This document shows, piece after piece, positions 48,921-60,565 of a stretch of DNA of 64,000 nt (its first letter is position 1; each line of letters opens with the position of its first letter). The DNA lies in contig CM035227.1 of assembly GCA_020226215.1 (NCBI GenBank), forward strand, positions 24,369,866 through 24,433,865, written 5' to 3'. This DNA comes from Sindora glabra. Its lineage: Eukaryota > Streptophyta > Magnoliopsida > Fabales > Fabaceae. The notes under the pieces were generated by a model, which was not told where the DNA came from, did no database searches, and saw only the letters and a program-made list of their open reading frames with translations. A program made the position numbers and the translations under genes.

Positions 48921-49052
48921 ATTGTGAGTAAAAGATCTTAAAATTAAATTTTATGCATACTTTGAGGGGGAGTATTCTAAAAAGGAGAAGTCACTATGTT
49001 AAAAAACTAATTTAATTTCAAAATGATTTGTCATCACCAAAAAGATGGAGAT

Positions 49053-50581
49053 TGTTGACCTTAGCTCTATTAAGTAGGTTTTAATGATAACAACATATTT
49101 TAATCTTCTTATATTTGGCAAATAATCAATTGGAATCCTAATACAAAAAGTGAAAATTGGAGAAGATTAAAGATTGAAGTGACATTATGGGCTTAGTTAG
49201 GATTATAGGATAAATTGTACAAGAGGAATTCATTTCAAAAAAGGTCCAAGTTTTTCATGAAAAATATTAATTATTAAGTTAAACCTTCTATGAAAAAACT
49301 TTTAAAATAAAGTTGGAATCTTTTAAGGAAGAAAACTATGTTTCAAAATACTTTTCTTTGAAAATTTTGAAAAATAAGAGTAGAATTGATTGAGTAATTG
49401 ATTCTAGGCATTTACAGAGTAAACTAGAATACTTGAATCGATTGACTAATTGATTCCAAATATTCAGAGAGCATACTAAACATTTTAAGTTGATTGACCA
49501 TTTGATTTCAAAAGTCCAAAAAGTAATCAAGGCAAAATGAATCAATTAATAATCGATTTAATGTTTCAAAATTCAAAAATCAAGTTTCTTCAATCGATTG
49601 ATGAACCTATTCCTTGCCCTATAACTTTTATTCAAAACTAAAGTTTCAACAAGGTAGGATTGATTGACAAATTGATTCTATACATCCAAAGCCGAACTAA
49701 GCTTCTAGTGAATCAATTGACTAATCAAGTCACCATGTGTTAATTTTAAATGTATAGTTAGGTGAATCGATTGACCAATCGATTCACCTTAACTTTTTCA
49801 AAAATTTGAAATAACCTGAATTAATTGACTAACTAATTCACAAGGCACCAACTACTTTATAATGGCTATATTTTTTGTATAATGGAATTTTTAACTCTCT
49901 AACATCTATATAAAGGCTTCATTTCGATTTGAAAATGTAAGAAAATACTATTACTATTACATAGACATAAAAAACTCCTTTTTCTCTCATCTTAAACCTA
50001 AAAATCCATTGAGCTTAACTAATTAAATTCCTTTCATTAGCTCTTCACTGTATAATCCAATTTTTAGAGTTTATGAGCAATTTTCTTGATTCCAAATCAC
50101 TCATTCATTATATATTAAGGTGAGGTATCCCTAGGAACATCAAAAAAGTTGAATATCTTGATAGATGAAGGCTTTAAGAGAGGTTTCTCAAAAGAATTAT
50201 ACAAGAAAGTGGATACTTATATTAAGGCTTCTTCAAGTGTCCTCAAACTTGAAGAAATAATAGATTTAAGTTCAAAATCCAAATCAAAGAGGTTTAATAA
50301 TGGATGTACACCTTAAAATGTTGAATCTTTAAGGCTAAAACCACTATAAGTAATAATGTTTGATTCTCTCTTTTTCTATCTCTCTATTTATTTATATTGT
50401 ACTGTGTTTTTCTAATAAAATTTGTTATTGTGTTGTGTTTTTATCAAGTTGATTAATTGTATTCTTACTTCCATTCTTGAATTGCTTATTATCTACTTAT
50501 CAAAATTGAGTATATTATTATTATCTTGTAAAAAGTTTTTATACCTAATTCATTCCCTCTTGGGTAAAATACTAAGCTACA
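49053..50581 (+). repeat. 3' LTR of the Sirevirus-like element
   Basis: It begins TGTTGACC right after the purine tract AAAAAGATGGAGA and ends GCTACA. It is homologous to the 5' LTR along its length, but longer by about 85 bp, largely from extra sequence around 49840-49920. Confidence 0.9.
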
Positions 50582-50586
50582 CCTAC

Positions 50587-51340
50587 AAGTGTTAATATAA
50601 TCTTCACAATCAAGTTGCTAACTTTTATATCTATATATGAGATTAATAATTTTCACTTTTTCATGTGAACAAAAAAAATTATATCATTGATTAATTGACA
50701 ATAAAATAACAAAGAATATTTAAATGAAAAGATATCAATTAAAAATAAAGGAAACTACTAAATAGCTACCTGCATAACATCAAATTAATACTGAAAATTT
50801 TTTTTACATCAATCTAATATCAATTTCAAAAGTTTTACTTCAAATTAATATGGAAACAGAAATTTACATCAATTTAATATCAAAAGATCTTATAAATATC
50901 AAATTAGTACTGAAATTTTTAACATTGATATTAAATTAGTGTAAAAAAATCTTTTAATACTAATTCAATTTTTACCAAATTTTTCAAGTATTGATTTGAC
51001 ACTTTCCTTTTGAAAATATTTAAGTTAGTTCAACTTATTTTTCTCATCTCTATAGTAAATGTACTTATTAATTAAAGTAATTAGTAGTAGTAGCAGCAAA
51101 TTAACTATAATATCTTTTTATTATTTTATTATTACTTTCTTCATTTTTTATTATCTATTGCAATTAATCAATTTCATAAATATTAAAAAATTAGTTTAAT
51201 TTACTTATTTTTAATAGATTTTCCAAAACTATCCTTTATGCATAAAACTCAAAACAATTGAAAGTAAGAGTAAATATGATGAAGTAAATGTAAATAGATT
51301 AGGTGTGTAAAATAATAGAGTATTTATTAATGAAAAAGAA
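50587..51340. other. Intergenic DNA with irregular short repeats
   Basis: The section at 50770-51000 repeats short words such as CATCAATCTAATATCAA, CATCAATTTAATATCAA, AAATTAGTACTGAAA and AAATTAATACTGAAA in both orientations. It may be a decayed MITE or tandem repeat. No gene is seen. Confidence 0.4.
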
Positions 51341-52110
51341 GGATTATATATATATATATACACGAAAACAATCCCTCACAAAATAAGTTAAAGCAGAAGG
51401 CCCATACTTTCCAATTGCATTCAATGGTGTATTCCCGTCTGCAGATATGTAACTTAGAGAAGAATCAACTCCATTGTCCAGATTGGAAGAACAAATGGAC
51501 CCCAAGTAGCTACTTTGATTGGCACAAGTCCAAAGTCCTACCTTCATCATAAGAGAAATCAGCTTGAATTATCCCTCCATTTGTTAAATATTGAACAAGA
51601 TATCTATCATAGAACAGAACTGCATATATTTACATTGAAATCCTGGATTCCTGATATTCTTGTTGCCTTACGAAGTGCTCCAATCAATCCAAAATGTCCA
51701 CCTCTGCATAAGTCAGAGCTTATGTTTGTGTCGTGGGCCTCATGGCTGCCTTGTTATTTCAATGCTTGCATGCACATTTCAATATTTTTACTTCCTTAAC
51801 TTTAGCAAGTACGTATTAATAGATCCTTATGTTGGCAATTCTACTTCTTGCTAATTGCAGGTAAGTGCTCCCGAGAAGACGTAGAGGCTAATTTAATTGC
51901 TGTTACTCAAAAAGCAAGTAAGAAAAAGAAAACCAAAATAAATGACAATGATGCTATTATTCATCAATCTGGAACTGGGGATGAGAATGGATATAGTGCA
52001 AAAGCCCTCCATGGCCAAGTTAGGGGAAGGTATGTTATTCCATATGGGTGATAGATGTAAGTTCTATGCTTATGTTCTGTTTTCATTCCCACTCAGTGAA
52101 GTTCGATTAT
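51341..52110. other. Gene-like remnant of unknown identity
   Basis: Composition is less AT-rich and short open stretches occur on both strands. On the minus strand, 51344-51550 contains SADGNTPLNAIGKYG, reminiscent of ankyrin-type repeats. On the plus strand, 51848-52051 encodes a Lys-rich stretch (TQKASKKKKTKINDND) preceded by an acceptor-like TTGCAG (51855-51860) and followed by AGGTATG (52027-52033). I do not recognise a family and cannot join these into a gene model. Confidence 0.35.
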
Positions 52111-54050
52111 TCTGATGATGAATGACCAGAGAAAATAATAAAAACAACCAACCAAACCTTTTCCCATTAGATGACGTTGACGACTTGAGTCATTTGACGA
52201 TGGATTTGGCTACATGAATCGTTTGACGTGGTTGTGTTTTTTATTCATTCCATTTTTGTTCTTAGATGAGTCTCCTGTTGCCTTTGGACACAGAAGATGA
52301 TTGTTATATGTAGGGCAATCCTTCCCTTGCCCTGTGTACTTCATTACAAGTGTCGTTATGATAAACAAATGGAGGGTAAAACTTCGGTTTGATTAACAAG
52401 AAGGAGGGATCCCAATCTCATATTTGGTCCGGATTTTTTTTTGTACAATTCTGTATGCTTTCACGTTTCTGCAATTCTTTTCCGGCTAAACTACTAGTTC
52501 CTATGATCACTAATAATTAATAACCTGAGTCTTTATATATCAGAGATTCAGAAGCTTAATTTTCTAAGTTAACAGTCCCTGGGGAGAAGGCCATAGTTCT
52601 GCCATTGGACTTGTGTCATGAATTGGGCCATGGCCCATGGTTCAACTCTTTGAGCTAGTTTTATAAGTTGCCTAAATTTAAGAGTGGATCAGGCTCTATC
52701 CATGATTGAGAAAGGAAGGCAATGAATGAGTGAGAAAAATAGATAAGATTGATTCACTAGTTTAAGTTAAGGTCAAAAAAGAAGAAAACAGAGACAACTA
52801 AAGATAATAATGTATCAATTACGTTATCCTATTATCTTAGTGGTTTCACTGTCATCTTGATCACGACACTTGACCTTCTAAAGTCCAAAGGCCGTTTCCC
52901 ATTTTTAGGTCCCTTTTTTAGGTCATTTATTTGCTGTACCAAAAGTGATGCTAAATTATAATTTTTTCCGCACATTTTACGAATTCTCACTGTTAAATCA
53001 TCCTTTTGGCAGGAGAGAAAAGAGAGGAGAAGAAGAAAAAAAATTTAATTTAAATAAAAAATATGAGAAAAAAATTTTAAATTTTAAAAATTTTAAAAAT
53101 ATATAATTTTATATTTCATCTTTTAATTTTATTTTTTTCTCTTCAACTAAATAAAAATATATATATAATTTTTTTCTCCTCTATTTTTTCCTTTTTCCCT
53201 CCATCCAAGCCCTAAAAGTCAGAGATCAACCCGTAAAGAGCGTTCAGAAGTATGCCTGCTTGCGCAAGGGAGGAGTACCCTTGGCTAAGAGCTAACATGC
53301 AGGTTGACTCTGACCACAAGGAGAGGTCCATGTCTGTCTGTAAATTCAGGGATCTGGATAAGGCTGGTCCTACAAAATACAAATGCAATGGCTTTGGCGA
53401 CAGATTGCTTTTACTTGACTTACATGAATATAAGATGGTATATTCTCAGGTGCCCATTTGGTATTCGAGATGGTATGATAAAATACAAGTCATTAGATGA
53501 GATTACTAAGTTAATGCTCAAATTTTCGTAATTTCATCCAGTGATTTGTATTTTATCATATCACTCCGAACACCAAATCCCTAAAGGCACCATAACAAGC
53601 ACCAGATAAGATAATATTGGCAGTTAGTTTATTAGTTCGATGATAGCTCGTTTAGCTCCACGTGGCAGAAAGATGCATGCATCAACTATGACGTGTAATG
53701 AACGCCGACCACCTCAAATGCACATCACCATCGTCTTGTTTCGAGAATAACGGAGCAGATCCACCAACTCAATGATCGGCCTCCGTTTAAATGTCGGCAT
53801 GCATAAAATGTGAAGGCACCGACGTTTTGCTGTGCTCCAAACATATTTTAATTGTATTCTACCAGCATAGAGTCAGAAACAATGAATATGGGTTTTCGAG
53901 GGGCCTTTGGTTTTCTGTGTTTTGCGTGTTTATTTAAAACTTACATGTCAGCAATCTTGCGTGAGATTCTTAGCCGTATGTTGTGTGATTATTTTGCTAT
54001 GTGTATCAAGTGAAAAAACTCATCTATAAACAAAGTGAAGAGATAATGTA
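52111..54050. other. Intergenic DNA, mixed composition, no assigned gene
   Basis: Less AT-rich than most of the window, yet with no ORF above about 80 codons and no recognisable domain. The overlapping open stretches at 53252-53531 conflict with each other and show no motif. Confidence 0.4.
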
Positions 54051-54053
54051 CTC

Positions 54054-54054
<1 letters not shown>

Positions 54055-54109
<55 letters not shown>
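54055..54109. repeat. (TA)n microsatellite
   Basis: A pure TA tract of about 55 bp. Confidence 0.95.
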
Positions 54110-54111
<2 letters not shown>

Positions 54112-55960
54112 TCCCATTAGTTGATTTAAGAAACATAAATGCGACTAATTAAAAATATCTATATACCGAGTCATGTTTAAATTAAGAATTGGAGCCCAGT
54201 ACGGGATAAAGTTCTCAATAGATAAATGTTTTAAACCTAACAAGCCACGCAGCTTAGAGTTACGGCCGAACCACCCATTAAGCTGCGTATAAAGCAATGT
54301 TCTTATTTGCCAAAATCGAGCCCAAAGCATGGTACTCGGACCACTCGAGCAAAACAAATAAGGGCAACCGCGGATACTGACGGAAGATTTGGAGGGGTCG
54401 AAAATCTTGAGATCAAATATCTATGGTAATATATTTCTTAAAATTATTGAGGCGAGGACCCTTCGTAAAAAGAGTCGTAAATAACTTAATATATATAATT
54501 TTTTTGCAATGAAATATAATACCACACAACTGACAGATCAATGAACTTCCTGTGAGATGCCGAGCATTAATCTCAATGTCACCTCCTCACATGCTTGCAT
54601 GTTACTGTGTATAGAAGAAACCCAATTAACTAAATTTATGATAAAATTGACCATATATTCATGCCCAAGGAACGGAGAGCAATTAAGGATTATGCTTATA
54701 AAAATTAAATTAATGTTTTTTAAAATTATTAGGCTGTGTTTGTTGCATGTGCAGGAGCTTCCGCAGGTTGACCTCTTCAAAAGACTACAGACACAGTATT
54801 GATTTGAAATAATTAATTATATAAGTATTTTCCATATGGTTATATTAATTCTAATAATTAATTATATATAATTTATTTTTATTTAAATGATATATAAAAA
54901 ATATCTGTACAGAAAAGAATATAAAAAATTGAAAAGAATGAGAGAGGCTTCGTTGTTATTGTTGTTGGAATACGTGCAATAAAGATAAAAGATAAGAAAA
55001 GTAAAGCTAAAGATAGAAATATTAATGTATTTTTTCAATTCTTATATAATCTCGATTAAAACAAAAATCATCTTAACCAACTTCTAGTTTAATAATCTAC
55101 GGTTGGTTGCTGAAAGATGTCCAACCACAACCATATATCTCTGGCCATAATCAATTTAATTATGATTTAAAATTTTATTTCAATTCTTGTAAAATTAATT
55201 TTTTATTAATTTTATTCTTAATTAAAATTTTATATTAATTTAATATTTATAAGATTAAAAATTTATGAATTTTAATCTTTTCGTATATAACATAAATATT
55301 GAATTACTATGTGAAATGATTAAAATTTGAATATTTTTAATTTTATAAAAATTAAATTAATATAAATTTAATCTTATAAAAATCAAAAATAAGTTTTCAG
55401 TATTTGATTGTCGAGTGTCTGCGCCAAACTGTGTTAGGTCCTTTTTTTTTCCTTTTTTTCATTTCACCGTAACAGTACAGTCTGTTAGGTCTTAACTGTT
55501 GAATTATATGGACTAACTTGTTTTTCAATCCTAACTTTTTATATTGTCAATTGACATATATTTCTGCACATCATCAAACTTAACCGCGTTAACTCAGATA
55601 ATCTTGTCCAAAAACAAAATAAATTTATTTATAATGCATTATATATTTCTAAATTAATTATTAGCATAACCATGCTTAAAGTCAAATCATTGCTGCCTGA
55701 GTCACAAACTTGATCTTTCAGAAAGAGTTGCGTGTTGGCAAGCTCATTGTTATCATGGCTTTACTTGTATAGATGAAAGAGCCACACAAAGCAGCAGGTG
55801 CGCCATCATTGTGTGGAACATGCAAAAGGGAAAGGATGAATGCGACCAAATTGCCAAAATCCATTGGGACACAAATCCCAGCTACCACATTCAAATGTAG
55901 GAGTAATAATTCGTACCATTCGAACTCATCAAAATATGTCATTCACATGTCATTTATTTA
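54110..55960. other. Intergenic DNA, no gene recognised
   Basis: Short open stretches at 54145-54357, 54557-54802 and 55718-55942 overlap on opposite strands and carry no motif that I recognise. A/T-rich sequence dominates 54800-55430. Confidence 0.4.
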
Positions 55961-56290
55961 ATTTATTTAATAATTTTAATTAATAAAATTTATATCATAA
56001 AATTATTTATTAAATTTAATTACTTATTATTTTTATAAAAAATATTTTTAACTATTAATAAAATATTATTTTAAATTTTTATTATTATTTTATTAAATCA
56101 ATAATTTTATATTTTTATTATATATATCTATTTATGATTAAAATATTAATTATATCTTAAATAAACATTTTAAATTTTTAACATAAATTTTTAAAAATTT
56201 AAACGGATTGATATGTTAATCTGAAATCGAATAAATATATCATGTTCATTTTAGATTATCGTATCGTATCAAAAATTGTTACCCCTATTC
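55961..56290. repeat. AT-rich repeat, copy 2 (MITE-like)
   Basis: It matches 60235-60565 in the same orientation, from ATTTATTTAATTTATTTAAT through TTATTATTATTTTATTAAAT to the end, where both read A(A/G)AAATTGT(T/C)ACCCCTA. The G/C-containing end (ATCGTATCGTATC, ACCCCTA) is typical of a widespread plant noncoding repeat; its transposon class is not clear to me. Confidence 0.65.
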
Positions 56291-56866
56291 AAATGTAAGG
56301 ATAAATGGATATTCTAAAGTTAGTTTTTAACTTCACAACTTATCAAAGTGCTTTAATGTATCTTCTTTTTAATTAGAAGTATAAATGGACTGAATTAAAT
56401 TGGACTTTATTTTAAATAGATTAAGCTTATTTTCTAAACTATTGGTCTAAATATGATCTATTAATTTATATAAGATCAAAATTTAGGTTTAATTTGGCTT
56501 ATTAAAGATATCTAACTTGGCCTATTAACCTATTTATATAAATAGGCTTTCAAATTTATTAATAAATTAAAATTTTTTAAAATTTAAAATTATTTAATGG
56601 CTTAATTAGGCTTATATACATATATATATATAATATATTATATTATATTATATTATTTATAAATATATTGATAATTAAATAAGTCAATATGATAGATTTA
56701 TAAATTAAATTTTCAAAAATTTAATTTATTTATTTAAATAAATTAATTTATTAATTTAAATTTAATCTATTTCAATAAATAAATTATACTAGATTAAACT
56801 TTAAGTAAATAAGTTCGTATATTTTTAATAGATCGCTGACCTACTCAGCCCCCTATTCCTAATTAA
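56291..56866. other. AT-rich spacer before the Harbinger-like element
   Basis: No gene. The segment at 56390-56860 ends CAGCCCCCTATTC and may be another AT-rich MITE-like insertion, loosely similar to the one in intron 22. Confidence 0.35.
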
Positions 56867-57704
56867 GGAGTCGTTTGGTTCATGCAGGAAATAACTTCCT
56901 ATGGGAAGTTGAATTTCCTAGGAAGTTACTTACTGTGTGCACTTCCTAGGAAATCCTTAAATGTTGTTTGGTTGACATAAAGGAAGTCACATATCCCACG
57001 AAATAAATTCTTATATTTTGTTTGGTTCAACTTTGAATTTCCTAGGAAATAATAATGAAATGACTATAATATCCTTAATAATAATGTAATATATATTAAT
57101 AGATATTAATTGATTTTAAAGAGGTGATAGCGCCAGATTTTTTTTAAATAGGTTCCAATTTTATGATTTATAAATGTTATATACTGAAATTACTCTTTTT
57201 TTAACTGTGTGAATGCGGTAGTAAATTAAAATTTTTAAAAAGTCATAAATTCTTTATTAGTTAACCAATGTTTGCATGACCACTCATTTTTAATCTTTTT
57301 CATTTGCTCTTTCAATAGAAAATAAGAAAATGTGAATTTGACGAAGTCTACTTAGTTAAAAACGTATAAATTGAGCTCAAAACTTTGAATAATCATAACT
57401 TTGTGCCTGATTGTCCGTTTTAAGTGAATTTTTTTTTATTTCATGTAACTTTTCGAGATCTACGTGCTTTGGTGTTTTTCCCACTCTGATTTGGCAAAAA
57501 AGGCCTTTTTCAATGATTTTTTTAATTTTTCTTTAATTTCTTGTTATTTTTTTAACTTTAATCTTATTTTTATTAATTTAAATTCATTCGAATCCCATAT
57601 TAAAAATTTTTTTCTAACTCTTTTTCTATCTAGTAGTGTTATAATAATTTTTTTAACAAATAAAATTACTAAAAAATAATTTATTATTATTTGTAAACTA
57701 AATA

Positions 57705-59060
57705 GTAATATATTACTGTTTCGTTTCAAGACAGTAACATGTTACTGTTTCATTCCAAGACAGTAACACTAACTAAAAACCTCAAATAAATGAATAAATC
57801 ATGTCTAATTAACAACCAAAATGCCAAATAATAGTATGTTATTGTTTCGTTCCAAGACAGTAACACCAACTAAAAATCTCAAATAAATGAATAAATCATG
57901 TTTAATTAACAACGAAACTGCCAAATAATAGCATGTTACTGTTTCGTTCCAAGACAGTAACACCAACTAAAAACCTCAAATAAATGAATAAATCATGTCT
58001 AATTAACAACCAAATTGCCAAATAATAGTATGTTACTGTTTCGTTCCAAGACAGTAACATGTTACTGTTTCGTTCCAAGACAGTAACACTAACTAAAAAT
58101 CTCAAATAAATGAATAAATCATGTCTAATTAACAACTAAACTGACAAATAATAGTATGTTACTGTTTCGTTCCAAAACAGTAACACTAACTAAAAATCTC
58201 AAATAAATGAATAAATCATGTCTAATTAACAACTAAACTGACAAATAATAGCATGTTACTGTTTCGTTCCAAAACAGTAACACCAACTAAAAATCTCAAA
58301 TAAATGAATAAATCATGTCTAATTAATAACTAAACTGCTAAATAATAGCATGTTACTGTTTCATTCCAAGACAGTAACACTAACTAAAAACCTCAAATAA
58401 ATGAATAAATCATGTCTAATTAATAACCAAATTGCTAAATAATAACATGTTACTATTTTTTCTCTAAACAGTAACATGTTACTGTTTCGTTTCAAAATAG
58501 TAACATTAATTAAAAATCTCAAATAATTAGATAAATCAAGTCTAATTAACAACCAAATTGCTAAATAATAGCATGTTACCATTTTTTTCTCTAAACAGTA
58601 ACATGTTACATTTATTTTCTAGATAGTAACATGTTACTGTTTCATTTCAAAACAGAAACATTAATTAAAATTTTCAAATAAATAGATAATAGTATGTTAC
58701 TGTTTATTTTTTAGATAGTAACATGTTACTGTTTCATTCCAAAACAGCAACACCAATTGAAAATCCTAAATAAATGGATAAATCAAGTTTAATTAATAAC
58801 CAAATTGTTAAATAATAGTATGTTACTATTTTTTCTCTACACAGAAACATGTTACTGTCTAGTACTGTCTAGAGAAGAAACAGTAACATGTTACTGTTTT
58901 GTTCTAAAATAGTAATATCAATTAAAAATTTCAGATAAATAGATAATAGCATATTACTATTTTTTTTCTAGACAGTAACATGTTGCTGTTACATTCCAAA
59001 ACAGTAACATCAATTGAAAACTTTAAATAAATAGATTAATTAAAAATTAAATTATCAAAT
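57705..59060. repeat. Minisatellite array (97 + 29n bp periods), copy 2
   Basis: Anchors of CTCAAATAAATGAATAAAT at 57781, 57878, 57975, 58101, 58198, 58295 and 58392 give periods of 97, 97, 126, 97, 97 and 97 bp. Units contain TGTTACTGTTTCGTTCC then AAGACAGTAACA, an inverted pair able to form a hairpin. After 58500 the units degrade but keep the CAGTAACATGTTACTG palindrome. Confidence 0.9.
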
Positions 59061-59122
59061 AATTGCATATTATTATTTGTTCTCTAGACAGTAACTAATT
59101 AAGAAAATTTTAATTCTAATTG

Positions 59123-59123
<1 letters not shown>

Positions 59124-59171
<48 letters not shown>
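59124..59171. repeat. (GT)n(AT)n microsatellite
   Basis: It occupies the same internal position as the (GT)n tract in the exon 22 copy, but with a TA extension. Confidence 0.95.
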
Positions 59172-59172
<1 letters not shown>

Positions 59173-59910
59173 TTAATTTGAGTTATAGTGCTTGAAGTTT
59201 GATATTAAAAAATATTTATAAAATTTAAAGAAAATTTGATTTTAATATTCAAATAATTTCAATCAACAAATAGAATATATAATTATATAATGTAATTAAT
59301 ATAATATATATTAAAATTTTAATTTATTTAAAATATTTATATAATCAAATTAAATATATCATATTATATTTATATTATTTAATAATTATAATCTAACTTT
59401 CAAATAATAACAATAGATAAAATAAAAAAGAAGTAAAAGAAATTTATGCAATAAAATAAATAAAAAAATAATAATAAGTGGGTTATAAAATAATGTAGGA
59501 ATTAAATAAAAGTATGTTTTTAATTAATTCATTTAAATTAAATATTTAAATTTATGTAATATATATATATATATCTTAATTAATAAGCAAATTGTAAAAT
59601 AACAGTAACACCAACTAAAATGGACATTCACGAAGTAAAATTTGATAATCAATTAAAAGGGTAAATTTGGTATTAATTAATTTTAGTAAGGATATTTTTG
59701 TCTATGAATTAGTTAAAAATGGAGGAAATAGAACTTACCTAGGGGGGAGTGGGTAAGTGATTTCTTGTATTTTCTCGTATTTTATGGGAAACACAAGTTC
59801 TCAGAAAGATTTATTTCCTCTCATTTTATGCAACTAAATGATTCTATGATAATTTATATCCTGAGAAATATAATTTCTTATGTTTTTATTGCAAATCAAA
59901 CTACTCCTAA

Positions 59911-60234
59911 ATTTTAGAAATGGATATGGGAGGAATTAGTTGTAACAGTAAATTGAGAGAAGTTGGTGAAAACTTGTTTGGCAGTGCATCGGACTCCTCT
60001 TTTCATGTTCTGATGACACCTTATTACTTTTATAATTTGTCCGGGTTTCGTCATCACGATTCCGCGTCGGTTTTTCCAACGCACTACTTAGTGGGGTCCG
60101 AGAGAGAAACCATATTCATCGTTAAGTTTGAAGGGCCATTTAAAGGAAAATTACTATTACACTACCTTTAGCGGTGGGCAATTTGTATCATTTGGGGATG
60201 TATTTATTAACTGTGTTATTCCTATCGATTCATA
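59911..60234 (+). other. Unassigned segment with an 83-codon open stretch
   Basis: The open frame at 59920-60171 begins MDMGGISCNSKLREVGENLF and ends LLHYL. It shows no domain I recognise, and no intron signals or neighbour support it. It starts 12 bp after the transposon's end, so it could be the interrupted remainder of an older sequence. Confidence 0.3.
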
Positions 60235-60565
60235 AATTATTTATTTAATTTATTTAATAATTTTAAATAATAAAATATATATTATAAAATTATTTATTAA
60301 ATTTAATTATTTATTATTTATTATTTAAAATATTTTTAATTATTAATAAAATATTATTTTAATTTTTTATTATTATTTTATTAAATAAATAATTTTATAT
60401 CTTTATTATATATGTCTATTTATGATTAAAATATTATTTATTTTTTAAATAAAATTATTAAAAATTTAATAAAAAATTTTAAACGAATTGACGTATCAAT
60501 TTGAACCTAAATAAATGTGTCGGGTTCGTATCGAATTATCGTATTATGTCAGAAATTGTCACCCC
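60235..60565. repeat. AT-rich repeat, copy 3 (MITE-like)
   Basis: This is the direct-repeat partner of 55961-56290; see that entry for the shared words. It ends GAAATTGTCACCCCTA. The two copies flank the Harbinger-like element at a spacing of about 4.3 kb. Confidence 0.65.

Larger units (their letters stand above)
41656..50581 (+). mobile_element. Sirevirus-like Ty1/copia element, degenerate, with extra 3' ORF region
   Basis: Long LTRs (41656-43099 and 49053-50581) are flanked by CCTAT (41651-41655) and CCTAC (50582-50586), a 5-bp target duplication with one change. The 8.9-kb element encodes gag (43170-44120), a protease relic (about 44870-45000), reverse transcriptase (45320-46270) and RNase H (46300-46780). 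It then has about 2.2 kb before the 3' LTR, as Sireviruses do for an additional envelope-like or unknown ORF. Integrase is missing: the protease-like sequence runs directly into the post-integrase linker near 45010-45060. Frequent stops make it inactive. Confidence 0.88.
56867..59907 (+). mobile_element. Large Harbinger-like non-autonomous element, complete copy
   Basis: The 3.04-kb element has imperfect terminal inverted repeats (GGAGTCGTTTGGTTCATGCA at the start; the inverse of the end reads GGAGTAGTTTGATTTGCA). It is flanked by TAA at 56864-56866 and 59908-59910. A 3-bp TAA target site and GTTTGGTT-type ends fit PIF/Harbinger. It aligns with 25017-27486 but has a longer tandem array and an extra 80 bp at its right end. 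No transposase is encoded, so it would need an autonomous partner. Sub-terminal TTTCCTAGGAA palindromes recur near the left end. Confidence 0.85.

Noticed and set aside
53252..53531. Two overlapping open frames of 82 and 75 codons
   Set aside because: They conflict in frame, show no domain or splice context, and fall in a less AT-rich patch where such lengths occur by chance.
57902..58582. Similar repetitive open frames in the second transposon copy
   Set aside because: Same cause: translation of the noncoding tandem repeat.
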